DNA of 64,000 nucleotides from Argentina anserina. Its lineage: Eukaryota; Streptophyta; Magnoliopsida; Rosales; Rosaceae. This document shows positions 10,998 to 22,828 of the stretch, one piece after another; within the stretch, counting starts at the first letter, position 1; every line of letters starts with the position of its first letter. Position numbers and translations under genes: made by a program. The DNA lies in the NCBI RefSeq assembly GCF_933775445.1, contig NC_065874.1, positions 28,032,501-28,096,500 on the forward strand, in the 5' to 3' direction. The notes beneath the pieces are model-generated. The model saw only the letters and a list, made by a program, of their open reading frames with translations, made no database searches and was not told the DNA's origin.

Positions 10998-13900
10998 ATT
11001 TTGTGGTGAAACAGTTGATAGTAATATCCCCTTTTCTTGAAATAGGACATAATCTATATGTGAATGGAATTGGTAATTGATGAGAGTTTACTTTGATCCA
11101 TGTTTTTGGTGGATTTTGTTGTTTTGGGCTTGCCTTTGGCTAGTTCGTGCTGTTAGCAGCTTATCGTCAGCTGACTCAACGCCCATCATTTACCCTGGGT
11201 GTAGTTCATTCTCATTGTTGCTTTCCAAAATGCTGTTTGTTTATCAATGTTTCTGTGCATTAAGAGTCTACTCAGATATGATTATGTAGGAATCAATATC
11301 ATCTGAATAATTTGTAAAGTAGTTATCATAGTCAATTGTAGCTCTGTTAGGTTCTTGAATTATTTTGAGTCCTTGGTCAACACATTTGGCAATGCTTCCT
11401 TGTTAATCTGCTAAGCTTTTGAGGTGGTGGACACGATATGCTTAGCAAAATAAGGGGGTCAATGGACTTGTGGATTTGGCTAGGATTCGGTAGATTTGGG
11501 CAAGTTCTTAGGTGAACTTTGGACTATGTTCTGTAGTTGTAGCTGTTGCATAATCATGAAAATAATTGTTGTTATTGACATTTGTAAGTCTGTTGCTAAG
11601 GGTCTTGGAATCAGTTCAAAGGCGTACCAACATCCTCAGGAGGATATGAGGGTGCCAGTGCCGTAGGGACGTACTTCGTGAGTGGTCTTGGTGTTTGTTT
11701 TATTTTTTACTAGAATAAAACAGTGTGGGTGTTAATTATAATTACAATATAAATAGGGTTTAGTTGAAAGGTTGTTATTGCAAATATTAGAGATAATGAC
11801 AGTTATATGAAAAGAGAAGTTACCTATTGAGGGAATAATTCTTATATTCTTTTTCTATTCTGATTTTTACAATTATCTTTTTGTTCCTAAATTATATAAC
11901 CTCATTTTATTATAACATATGGTGCAAGGTTGTTCGTGTATTTTCACACTCATTTTAGTTGATAAAGTGAGTTTTGGTTATAAAAATATATAAATTATGG
12001 CTGAAAATGTCCTAAAAACAAACGACAATGAAAACCCTCTTAGAACTCTCATGGAGATTGAGTGTTGGGGACACTGAAAGGAAATGGAATAGAAGAAAAC
12101 CATACTAAAAGAAGATTGCGAAGGATGCCCCCAACTCTGCATTTTGTTTGAAACATAGCCTCTTGGTAAACATACCGAACATTGTGCAATTTGATCGCAA
12201 GCTCTTTAATATTAGTCACTAGAGTTGGAATTAAACAGTAATTTGGAGTCTTTTTAATCCATGAAATGTCTATGGTGTCGCAATAAAGCTCTATGAAGCC
12301 CTTGTTCTAGGGCAGTAGCTTCAGGCACTAAGCAATTTGCTCCTTCCCCTTCTCAGACTTACTATGGGGCTGCTACATTGGGAGCTAACTACCTCTTGGC
12401 TCAGAGGTAATTTCCAAGTATTTTCATATAAAATGGCATCCCCCAGATCCATGCCTCTAAGACTTTGGGGCCTGCCTAATTTCTCACTGCTGAAGCTACA
12501 ATTCTGACGGTCCCTTTACATGATGCATCATTATAACTTTTCCAGAATTCTAATTGAAGATTCTGAGGTACTCATGCATCCTCATAAAGGTCACTCCTCC
12601 TTACTCCTTAGTGGATGATATTTGGAAATTTCTCCTTCATAAAGTTCCGGCACTTGAGACTTTAGGGCACGTAATTTGATTCGATAGCCATTAATTTGAG
12701 GATCACATTAAACTCTCTAACTCGATATATTGATTAGTTAGTTTCCTGGTTAAGCTAAGTTTAATCAAAATGTCTTGACATTGCTTTGTTTAGACCAATG
12801 GTTCCGAAATCTGACAATAATGAGCTAAAAGTATTCAATCTTCCTCGATCTGATATATAAAAATAGAACATATATCTGAGTGACAAACTCACAATCATCA
12901 ACTGGAATGACGATACTTTGTTTACAAGTACTATTAGACGCAGGACTTAGATCAATGTGCATCAGCGCATGTATATATCTTGTAAACCACTAGTAGTCTC
13001 TTACGTTAAACGACCTGGTCGTGCATGCGTATGTATCATGATAAGTCATCTTATACACTAGTTAATCGAAGAATGAGGTGTTGTTAAGATGATCGCCAAT
13101 ATATTCAGCATGCAATAAAATTGTGGTAAATCGATCTAGGGCAAAAAAAAAAGTATGATTAAAATTTTGGGTCTAGATCAAATGAGCTCTGATTTTCAAA
13201 GGGCTAGAGTTCGTACGTTTATATGTTGATGAAAAGTGCTTCACGCAAATTTATCTCTGGTTCATGCTCACTAATATTCCACATTCAATGTAATTTATGT
13301 GTAAACATATCACACACAATTAAACTATGATGTGTTACTTCTATAGAAGATCGTACGTATCAATTAGTTGTCTTGAAAAATATAAATGGTGTCAATCAAA
13401 GCATATATGGGTGAGATTGGGGAGGAAACTTATCAAATAACTTTTCTTCAACCCTTTGTTGAAAAAGAACGAGACAAATAACGGTTTCAGGGGTTGAAAG
13501 AAATAACAATACACTATACTAAATATCATTTTTAGGCCACCAGTCTCTAACACGCATTCAAATTCACCTAACACCTTAGTATTTCTAGATTATGAGGTTA
13601 TCAAGTAAAACCAAATTATGATATTTTACTGTCTTGTTATAAAATGAAATTCCGTCTTATTATTTTCTTTACAACATGCATGTCATATTTGTGCTTTAAT
13701 TTACATTTGAGCGTGGAGGGAAAATCATAACCACAACTCCAGCAAACATGAGTTATTTACCTTCACTTGAATGAATAATAATTTGTAATTGAAGTACCTT
13801 TGTCATATTATTTACCAGGCAATTAATGACAACGTGCTCAATCTCCACTACTATAACGGAAACGTGTCTTTAGTTGGTGTAAACAGTTTCACAAAACTTT

Positions 13901-15261
13901 TGATGTTTCTAAAATGACCATGAAAGAGATAAATAATAATAATAATAATATGTGTGAGGGATAATATGGTAAACTACAACAAGTAAAACAAAATTTAGAA
14001 AATCAGGAGAATATTGTGGGTAGTGGGAAGCAGATAAACCGAAACTGACTACTTTTTTTAAGTGATTGTGTAATCCGTGAAAATTTACACGGGTCAAGGC
14101 TAGTCACCTTAAATCAAAGGAAAAACTTTGATAATAGTACTTGAAATAGTGATTTGTATACACCAAAAATTATAAAACATATGTACATGAATTTATGTTT
14201 ATATAAACCGTACATTTGTGAAACTTTTCCTAAATTAAAAAGTTGCAAATTTCTTCTAAGGGTGATTCTAGTTGCACCTCACTTTTTGCTAATTGCATCT
14301 CCATATATTTTCTCTCCCCAAATATTCCAATTTGCCCATTTTTTATTTTTATATGCACATCCGTTATATTGTAGTATGATATTTCTTTTTAATTTGACAA
14401 ATTTTTCCCTTTGAAAATTTAAAATCTTTGTACTTTCAATCAATGGAAATATAAATTTGCATTTGTTTACAACTCATCGAAACATTATTATTTTGAGAAT
14501 ACCTTTATAATATGGGTCCTCTAAATAATATCTTTGAAGCTATATCTAGAAATATATATTGGTGGAGAAATAGTTAGCTGAGGAATTATAATATATACAT
14601 TGATTTAATGTAAATAGTAACTGAATTTCTAAATGAATACTCTTCTCATTTATTAAGCCAGTAAGAGATCATATTACCATAGAATGAAGGTGTAGATAGA
14701 AATAAAAAGAGACAAAATGAAAGATTTTGGAAAAAAAAAATAGATTAAGATACAAATAGCAATTGAGAAGTTGCAGCTAGAATCACCCTTCTCCTAATTA
14801 GTCAAATCACGATGCAGTTCGACTTCGAATTCCTCTTAATCAATCGCTCCCAAAGAAACTGTTATAATACACGAAAGGAGGTGGCAAATTAATCTGAATT
14901 AAACTTTGATGAAATAAATAATCCTTCTTTGACCCTCTACGGCTCTATCCGCCCCATCTTTTTGGTTGGAGAATTTAGCAATGCAGCCGACCATATTACT
15001 GCACAATTGCCTATTGCTTTGTCGCTTCTAATTCGTAATCCTTGGAATTTGGGTAACTTCCTTGAACAATTGCAAAAGTTGTTATCCGATTTCGTAGACA
15101 CAAAGTTACTTGCAGCCTTCACATTATGTTAATATTTCATTTTCATCTAATCCACCTTGATTCACTTCTGATGACTGTCAGCGTTCCTCAACGTTAGCTC
15201 TACAAGTTAGTGTTCTCAATAGAATGAGCATACAGAGCGTTTTTAAGTAGTGAAGATGTGA
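10998..15261. other. gene-free intergenic region
   Basis: No supported gene. A minus-strand stretch at about 12110-12330 translates, with breaks, into something faintly like the RNase H-like end of a non-LTR element, but too weakly to call. A short (AAT)n run lies at about 13931-13950. Otherwise this is AT-rich sequence with no recognisable structure. Confidence 0.45.
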
Positions 15262-15457
15262 CAACAATATGGGGCAAATGCTACATAAGAAGTGTAACCA
15301 ATAAAGGTGTGGCTAGATGTCACATTTGAGATTAAATGTGTTTTTCTCCTTTATAAAGAAGGAAAGCCACATTTAATCTTAAATGTGACATCTAGCCACA
15401 TCTCTATTGGCTACACTTCACAATTTTATGAATGTGGCATTTTCCCTATATTGTTAT
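15262..15457. mobile_element. fold-back MITE (long inverted repeat)
   Basis: The left arm from about 15262 (ACAATATGGGGCAAATGC) and the right arm ending near 15457 are reverse complements over nearly the whole element. The inner part GATGTCACATTTGAGATTAA matches its partner GATGTCACATTTAAGATTAA. The loop is only about 25 bp around 15350. There is no coding capacity. A clean target-site duplication is not evident, so the superfamily is open. Confidence 0.8.
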
Positions 15458-16203
15458 AATGCAGTCTTCTTTCATTCAAAGTTGAGAGAGAGTTTCGTGA
15501 TTTGCAAATAGCAATGCACATCTTCCATCGAATAAAAGATTTGCAATAATAGGTTTTTTATATGTTGTAGATTTAGGATTCCTTATACATACCTAAAAAG
15601 TGCTTTTGTAAACTTTTATAAAATAGATACACCCATCAATTAAATTAACACACGTCTAAGAATTTCTATACTTCAGGTTAAGATAGCATAAATTGATTCG
15701 TCATGCAAACATGAGGTCCCAAAGTCTCATGTGCTGCTACGCATCTTCATAAGGTGCTTATATATAATTAAGTTATATGAAATTGGCCTCAAACACACCC
15801 TATGGGTGTTAAAAATAAAATTTTAACTAAACGTAAAAATGAGTGAAAATAGGGAATATGAGAGAAAGTTAAACATGTGAATTTATTATCCATTTAAACT
15901 GAATTCTCATTGTTTTTCTCCTTTCATCCTTTATTTTTTTTCAAATTTATATTTTACAAATTACAATCATGTCTTTCAAACTATAACTAATTAGATTTAG
16001 GAGTTAAATAAACAATGGATTTTTTAGGAAGTTCAAAAATTTAACCAATCAACATGTCAAACTCTTATTTTTACTTTATTAATAGAAAATGTATAAGTAT
16101 GAGAACCGGACTCAAAAACTTTGTTGTTAAGACAAACAAGGAGGCTAGAAATTCAAAATGATTTCAAGCAAGCAATTAAAATTTTGACTTACCAATAAGT
16201 TTA

Positions 16204-16897
16204 GGGTTAATTCCTCCTATGGTACCTAAAGTATGGCAACTTGGACAATTTGATACCTGATGTATAAAACCGGACAATTTGGTACCTGAAGTTCTCATTT
16301 GTAAGCCATTTTGGTACCTCTATCAATTTTGATCATATTTTTAGGGTTATTTCGTCATTCTAGCCCTAAACTCATTAAATTCACATTGTTCTTCATTTCT
16401 TCTTATAATTGTGGCTTCTTTGGAGATAATTAAATTGATATATATACTCCACTTAGCATCTATTTCACATATATCAAAAATAATTTTTTTCTTAATATAC
16501 TTATTGTATCCTAATTATTTTTTGTAAAGGAAATAAATTGCCTTTATGCAATTGTAATTTTTTATTAAAATATATTTTTTAAATTACTTATAATTAAAAT
16601 TAATCTAGATTGATAGCTACATTATGAAAAATTATACATGTAAATCATCACAGATACTAAGTAGATGAGTTATCAAATTTTTAGTGATAATTTAGAGGCA
16701 ATTTGAAGGTATTATGAAAAAATGAAGTAAAATAGAGATAAGATGACGACAATAACCCTGAAATATGGTCAAAATTGAAATAAGTACCAAAATGGCCTAA
16801 ATTTGATAACTTTAGATACCAAATTGTCCGTTTTCATACATCAGATATCAAATTGTCCAAGTAGCCAAATATCATGTACCATAGGAGGATTTTACCC
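16204..16897. mobile_element. MULE-like MITE with long terminal inverted repeats
   Basis: A 694-bp element whose ends are inverted repeats. The left end GGGTTAATTCCTCCTATGG pairs with the right end, which read inward is GGGTAAAATCCTCCTATGG. The similarity runs for about 170 bp per arm. A perfect 9-bp target-site duplication ATAAGTTTA flanks it (16195-16203 and 16898-16906). Long arms plus a 9-bp duplication are the hallmark of Mutator-like elements. The interior is AT-rich and non-coding, so the element would need transposase from elsewhere. Confidence 0.9.
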
Positions 16898-16906
16898 ATA
16901 AGTTTA

Positions 16907-18263
16907 TGATCCCGATTCTCATAATAGTATTTACAAAACTCACATGATTGATTGATTGAAGCTTTTTCGTGAAGATGCATATGAGATTTTATGACCATAT
17001 CAATACGAAGGATGAATTAGTTATGCTATTGCAACGGAGAGAAGACCTTATGAGATTGAGGATTTTCAAACTTGAAGAAAGTAACTCCCGGCCTCTTAAA
17101 TATGAAACTTTTTGAGCATCAAACGTGATAAATCAATTTCACGATTGTTTAGAACAAAGAAAATTAACATTGTGATAAAGAAACTTCACAAGAGCATCAA
17201 ATTATAAATGTCTAGGCCCGATCACAAACGGACGTCTGCAACTCCCCTAAAGTGTGGACGTCTTTTGTTTGCTTAGCCACTACAGTCTGACACCGGGACC
17301 CTTCTTGCCAGATGAACAAAAAAAGCATTTCGGGCCTCTTTACCCAAAGGATGAAGGCCAAGAAGATCGAGTTTAAAGAATTTGGGCAACAACTCTAAGT
17401 GAAACTTCAAATATGTCGAAAGTCGTTCACAAATTGGTGATTTGCGGTTTCACCGTCAAGAACGCTCTAGGTAGAGACATGGACACCGTCCGGCAAGAGG
17501 AGCTCCGGCGTCGGATTGTGTTGGCTTAGGAAACAAAAGACGTTCGTAGTTTATGAGAGTTACGGACGTGGGTTTGTGATTGGCCCTCTATAAATGACTA
17601 TTAAACCATTGGTTTTTGTCCTAGTTGATGGAATTAATCGATCTTCCTTTTTGATATTCAAGATGGCAATATGTATGTGCACAATAAAAGACAGCAACAC
17701 TCTTGTCGATCGATATCTATCGCATGTAAGAAATAATTGAGCCAAAAGGATAGCTAGCATTAAACTTCCATAAATTCCACTGGTCACACAATCTGTCCCA
17801 GATAAAGAAATGTCAGTCGACATTTATTTATCATACGCAAGTTAGCTCCTCACACCCAAAACCCTGTATGGCAAATAGTCAAATATTCAGAGCAATTAGT
17901 CTTCCAAAATAAAATTAAAAAGTGAAAACCAAACAATGATGCAACAATAATAGAAGTAGCTGAGCTCTTTTAGTCTCATAGCATGCTAGCTTCACGATAC
18001 TAGTAGTGGTTGTAATCATCTCAAATAAAGATTAACATAACTTTAATCAACCCCACATCATTAATTAAATGGTAAAACTAGGGCAGCAAATTATAAATTT
18101 GAAACATGTACAACCTTTGTCGTAGGTCCCGAGTCCTTCATCTTTTCTCTCTTTGTGGATCACTCTTATTATCTCATTCCCGGCCACCAACTTTAAATAG
18201 GAAGATATATCTTTCTTTCTATATAGTCTGCTAGCCATTACTTCTTCTTACAAGTTGTTAAGC
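16907..18263. other. intergenic region with likely promoter of the HMA gene at its right end
   Basis: No coding gene is visible from 16907 to about 18100. A TTTAAATA box at about 18191-18199 and a TATATAG box at about 18219-18226 stand upstream of the HMA start codon at 18264 and are plausible TATA elements for it. Confidence 0.5.
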
Positions 18264-19623
18264 ATGAAAGGAATGGATAGTTTCCTCTGTGCATCTTCTG
18301 CTTCCACAGCCATCATGGATCAAAGAGCCATAGTCCGGCGAGCCCACAGAGTCCCCATTAGCGACCATGTTCATGTTTATGATCGAAGAAGAAACCAATC
18401 CCATCTTCCTATGATGCCCTGTTCATTTGATCAGTTACCAATTGATCCGAAGCCACTGTACGAAAAATGCAGGAGTAGTTTTTCTTCAGCGCAGAGCAGC
18501 GATAGAGATCAGCTACGTCGGAAAAGCTATGCGGAAATCCATGAGCAAAGAAGAAAGAGTACTTCCTCCACTTCTCGGTATCGGATTGCTGATGATTCCA
18601 CAGTACCCTTCATCGACTGGATATCGGAGACTGACGCAACATTGGTTCCTTCTGATCATCATGAAGCAGCAGCATCTAACCCTAGACTGCGATTGATCAT
18701 GAGATCCAATGATGAATCTCGTCGTCCACCCCCAGCTCCATTAAGGTCTTCTTCTACTCGCTCTCGTAACCAGGTAATTAATTAATTAGTTAAGTTATTT
18801 ACATAGATAATTAAATTCAGTCTTCATTTCAATTTCAATTCATCTGCTGAAGTAAGGCATGTGCAAGCGTGGTCCAGCATGACTTAGTTTAGTTGGTTAT
18901 TATGATCGAATTCGAATTTCTGTACGAAAATTACAAGCAACATATATGTATATATATCAATATCAATATATGTGCATACTACTATTATTAAGTCGATGAA
19001 CCGTAAATTAATTATTGTAGGTTGTGGTTCTGAGGGTGTCAGTGCATTGCAAGGGATGTGAAGCAAAACTGAGGAAGCATCTCTCTAAAATGGAAGGTAT
19101 AGTTGTGAGTGTAAATTAGTAGCTAGCTTGCTAAGCTTGATAGAGAATTTATTTATGGATTAAGTACTGCTTGGAAATATTCCTTAACCTATATAATAAT
19201 GAGACTAGTATGTCTTCATCTTCCGGTTTTCAGTGCTTCAATTCAAAGCATCTTTGTTTATAGTTTTGCTGTCGGATGATCATCATCACCAATGAAAGTT
19301 AGTGATCGTGTAAATATACTATACGTACAGTTCTCTTGGCAACAAGGATAACCTACTATTTAACTGATATCATCGATAGTTATCAAGCTATCAGTTTAAT
19401 TACTTACTCTAGTTTAATGACAACTTACTAATTTGGAAGACTAACCTGCAATATAACCGGCTTACGAATCTGTGCAGGAGTTACATCGTTTAGTATAGAT
19501 GTACCAACAAAGAAAGTTACGGTGATCGGAGACGTGACACCATTGGGTGTGCTCGCGAGTGTATCCAAAGTGAAGAAAGCTCAGCTCTGGTCTTCTCCAA
19601 CATCTTCTCAATGGTCAGCATGA
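18264..19623 (+). CDS. NaKR-like heavy-metal-associated (HMA) domain protein
   Basis: Three exons (18264-18773, 19021-19096, 19478-19623; GT-AG introns, phases join) give 243 residues and a TGA stop. The start chosen is the ATG at 18264; nine bases upstream there is only an in-frame TTG. The N-terminus MKGMDSFLCASSASTAIM matches the conserved opening of SODIUM POTASSIUM ROOT DEFECTIVE (NaKR) proteins. Residues about 20-165 are basic and Ser-rich, probably disordered. Residues about 171-235 form an HMA fold with the metal site C180-K-G-C183 in VSVHCKGCEAKLRKHL, followed by VTSFSIDVPTKKVTVIGDV. In Arabidopsis NaKR1 acts in phloem and affects Na/K balance and flowering; that role is inferred here. 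There is no farnesylation CaaX box, which separates it from HIPP proteins. Confidence 0.9.
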
Positions 19624-21047
19624 TAGATTGCTTGCAATCTGATTATAATTGATATTTGATACGTTAAATCAGTAACAGCAATAGCAACTGTGGTGCGCAT
19701 GCGAGCGTGTTTGTATGATCAGCTGTCAGATTCATTAGTTAACCGTTTTTATTATCAGATGTATTGTAAACTAATCTCTGCAAAAGCTTTTATCTTGCCG
19801 ATAGAATCGGGGTTTTCAAGTCCTTAAGTCAGTCAACTGGTTTGTTTATGTTAAGAGATGCAGCTAGCTAGTTTGGTGACTAAGTGATCATCCTATGCTT
19901 TCTCAGTTTCTTGTGTTATGTGATTATGTCCTTCTGAATGTGCATACCCTTTTCTTTCTCTTCACTAATGCTCAGGTTGTAAACTCTGAAGAATTAAGAA
20001 TCGTTAGCTACTTTCCGTGCATGTCAATGATCTGACACAACAAGAACGTACATATGGTTGCGCATGCCATGATTCACTTGCAATTGTACCTTGTAGGCTT
20101 AAATCGTCATGTGAAGAAAACAGCACTACTTCACAGCCCCACATCGTGCCCTGGCGTTTTACCTTTTTCAATTTCGACCAGTCTCTGTTGGATCAACTGA
20201 AACTGAAGCATGAAACAAACGCGTTCGTGCATCATCCCAGATTGCCTGTACATACATGTTTGATTTCCTTATTCTTATTCCTCGGCTCTTTGCCTCTTTG
20301 GAGCTTGGACTATCTTTTCGAAGCCTTCTTCGATATAACATTCGCCTTGCCAAGAGATTTCATTGAAAGTAGTTGTCTTTCATCATCCACCCATGCCAAC
20401 ATCAAGATCACATTATTAACTACCCTTCAGTTTGTTGAAAACTTGAAATCGGCTGACGCATTCGAACTTGCTAGCTATACCTCTTACTGATATGTAGTTC
20501 CTCACCCACTGACCCACGGCATGTTTTCCGATCTGACACAGTACATATAAGACCTATCGATCTAGTATGAGCTAGTACTACGTACTATCTACTGAAATTT
20601 TTTTTTCTATATTCGTCCAAGGTATAAAGAAGAAGCATGGTCAAATGACGCTTATCATTTTGATACAGAAAAAACCAGAGTTTCAACTTTCATAGTTAAT
20701 TACATGATTACCTTAAAAAAATTAGTTAATTATATGATTCATGTTAAAGATCTGGGGCATATATACACAACTGGTCATGATCTTGGACCACTAAGACAGT
20801 GTGGTAGGTCGTTTCTTAATGCTGCCTCGCAAGGTGGTGTACTATGTATATACATGTATGGTGGCTAGCTATATATACATGAACTTAGGAAAATTACACA
20901 GATGGAGCTAGATTGATGGAGAACGTAATGATAATGTCCATGAAAAGGAAATTGCATGCGGTGGCAATTGATGGTCGGGCACTCAACGTCACAAGCTCGC
21001 ATTTACAATAATGGACAGCTTTTGTGTGTGTCTATATATATACGGAG
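19624..21047. other. 3' flank of the HMA gene, no further gene
   Basis: The first few hundred bases probably include the HMA 3' UTR. A 157-codon open frame at 20017-20490 begins at GTG, lacks a good ATG start and has no recognisable domain, so I do not call it. Short TA-rich tracts occur near 20850 and 21030. Confidence 0.5.
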
Positions 21048-21449
21048 GTTTTCAGGTGCGGAGGTATGTGTCTTAGTTTAAGGTATGGATTTTCATTTTT
21101 TATTAACTTTTTGATCGAGTTTTCACATCTGTACTGTCCAATCCTTAGGTAATAATGTATAGATCACATCTGTAAAATTTTCAGCCAATTTGGTAATTGT
21201 TAAGGTATCTAACTAAGTTAAACCAAAGAACGGATTAAATTTGCCGAATTTGAACCGTTTATGTGTATAATCGAAAAACACAATTTTGAGTAATTTATCG
21301 ATTACCAAATTGGCTGAAAATTGACATAGGTGATTTATACGTTATTACTAAGGACTGGACGGTGGAGATGTGAAAACTCGATTGGAAATTTGGCAAAAAA
21401 TGAAAATCCGTACCTTAAGTTAAAGTAAGGATCTCCGCACCTAAAAATT
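21048..21449. mobile_element. fold-back element with about 170-bp inverted repeats
   Basis: The left end TTTTCAGGTGCGGAGG and the right end, read inward TTTTTAGGTGCGGAGA, begin inverted repeats that continue through GAGTTTTCACATCT and TTTTCAGCCAATTTGGTAAT in both arms. The element is about 400 bp and non-coding. Both ends abut TA-rich microsatellite sequence, so the target duplication cannot be read. The length of the arms suggests a MULE-type or other fold-back MITE. Confidence 0.8.
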
Positions 21450-22828
21450 CATATATATATATATATATATTTGTTTGGGACGATACCCACATTTATCACT
21501 TTTCGATCGTTCTTCTATCTTCCAAATTGTACATGCATATATACACAGTTATTGTACGTACGTGGTGAACGATTATATATTGATGTGCTGGCTTGAGCAT
21601 AAGGGTGCAGCTATGCATGTCTTTCTTGCAATTCGTTATAAACTTCTTGAGTAAATGACAACAGCAAACAATGTACACTTTCGGATTCAGAAGGATTTCT
21701 CTTCTCTTCCTTCTTCTTCTATCTAAAAAAAAAGAAAGGTGAAACCATATGTATGTTCTTGAATGCAATCGATCCTTTGGAAGAAGCAAACACATACAAC
21801 TCGTAACTATAATATTATTTAGGATTTGTTCTTATTGTAAACGACCCCGAAGTTTTGCGACTTTGGTTTCTTTGACTATAGGGCGTGACGGCCAGAAAAG
21901 AGAAAATTATGGTTAGTAGGAAGATGATGCACCACTAATCAATCAAATCCCTCCATGTAAAGCATAAGATATGTATCATATTGAGGATAATTTTGTATAT
22001 TGGTCGGCGCAACTTTATGTTGATTAGTCATTAGTAAGAAGTAAGAACGTGTCGCATGAGAAGAATTATGGTCCTCGTTTTCCATCGCACAAAATAACTC
22101 AACGCGCGATTTGGATTTATAGGACATATGAGTGATATGACATACCTACTGTAGTAATGCTTATTACAACACTGTTTATACGAGCCAAATAACGATATGA
22201 TTATTAATACAATGCTGCTTAATTATTACGTTTCACATCAGTTAATGATTATAAATCTTACATAGTAATCTTTTGTAGAATTTTGGTTTTGAGCAACGGT
22301 TTGCCATTTGCAAAAGCAAATAAATTAAGCGTGATATAACTAGTGTTCACGGGGTAGATGCCTTGCTGAACTAGGCTACAATTCTGAATTGCATTCAACT
22401 CCGATCTGTCTTGAAGCGTGAAGCCTTGTGCTGCTTCTTACGTGTAAAAACTAAAAAGCATACATGATTATTCTTTCCATCAATTGTTTCAGCTTATTTG
22501 ACGATTCTTTTTCCATCAATTGTTTCAATTCTTTTTCCTTTTTACTTTTTTTTTTCAAAAATCAATTGTGTTCGGTTTGGTTTTTCTCTGGTTTATATCG
22601 GTTTTTCTTTCGGTTATTTTGTAAAGAAAATCGGAGTTTCTTTCCTTGTCTATCAACTTGATTCCATCTAGGCTCCAACATCAAATTCTGACATCCAAGT
22701 TAATTTTAAGCTCGATCTTTTCCATTAATCAATGTTCACTTTGATTCCCATGGCGCACTTTGATGCCTTGATGCATTGGCCTATTAGGCCTAGTGGAGAA
22801 TTGGAGACCTCGTTCGCGGGGAAGTGGG
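21450..22828. other. gene-free region with a partial copy of hAT element sequence
   Basis: No gene. At 22541-22664 there is a stretch that repeats the left subterminal part of the hAT-like element at 22925-23050 (TTCGGTTTGGTTTTTCTCTG and the following GGAGTTTCTTTCCTTGTCTA). It is a solitary fragment without termini. Confidence 0.6.

Noticed and set aside
12110..12330. Possible RNase H-like relic of a non-LTR element on the minus strand
   Set aside because: Only a faint resemblance after allowing several breaks; not enough to support a feature without a profile search.
20017..20490. 157-codon plus-strand open frame downstream of the HMA gene
   Set aside because: It starts at GTG, has no good ATG, no recognisable domain and no splice or promoter context; probably chance.
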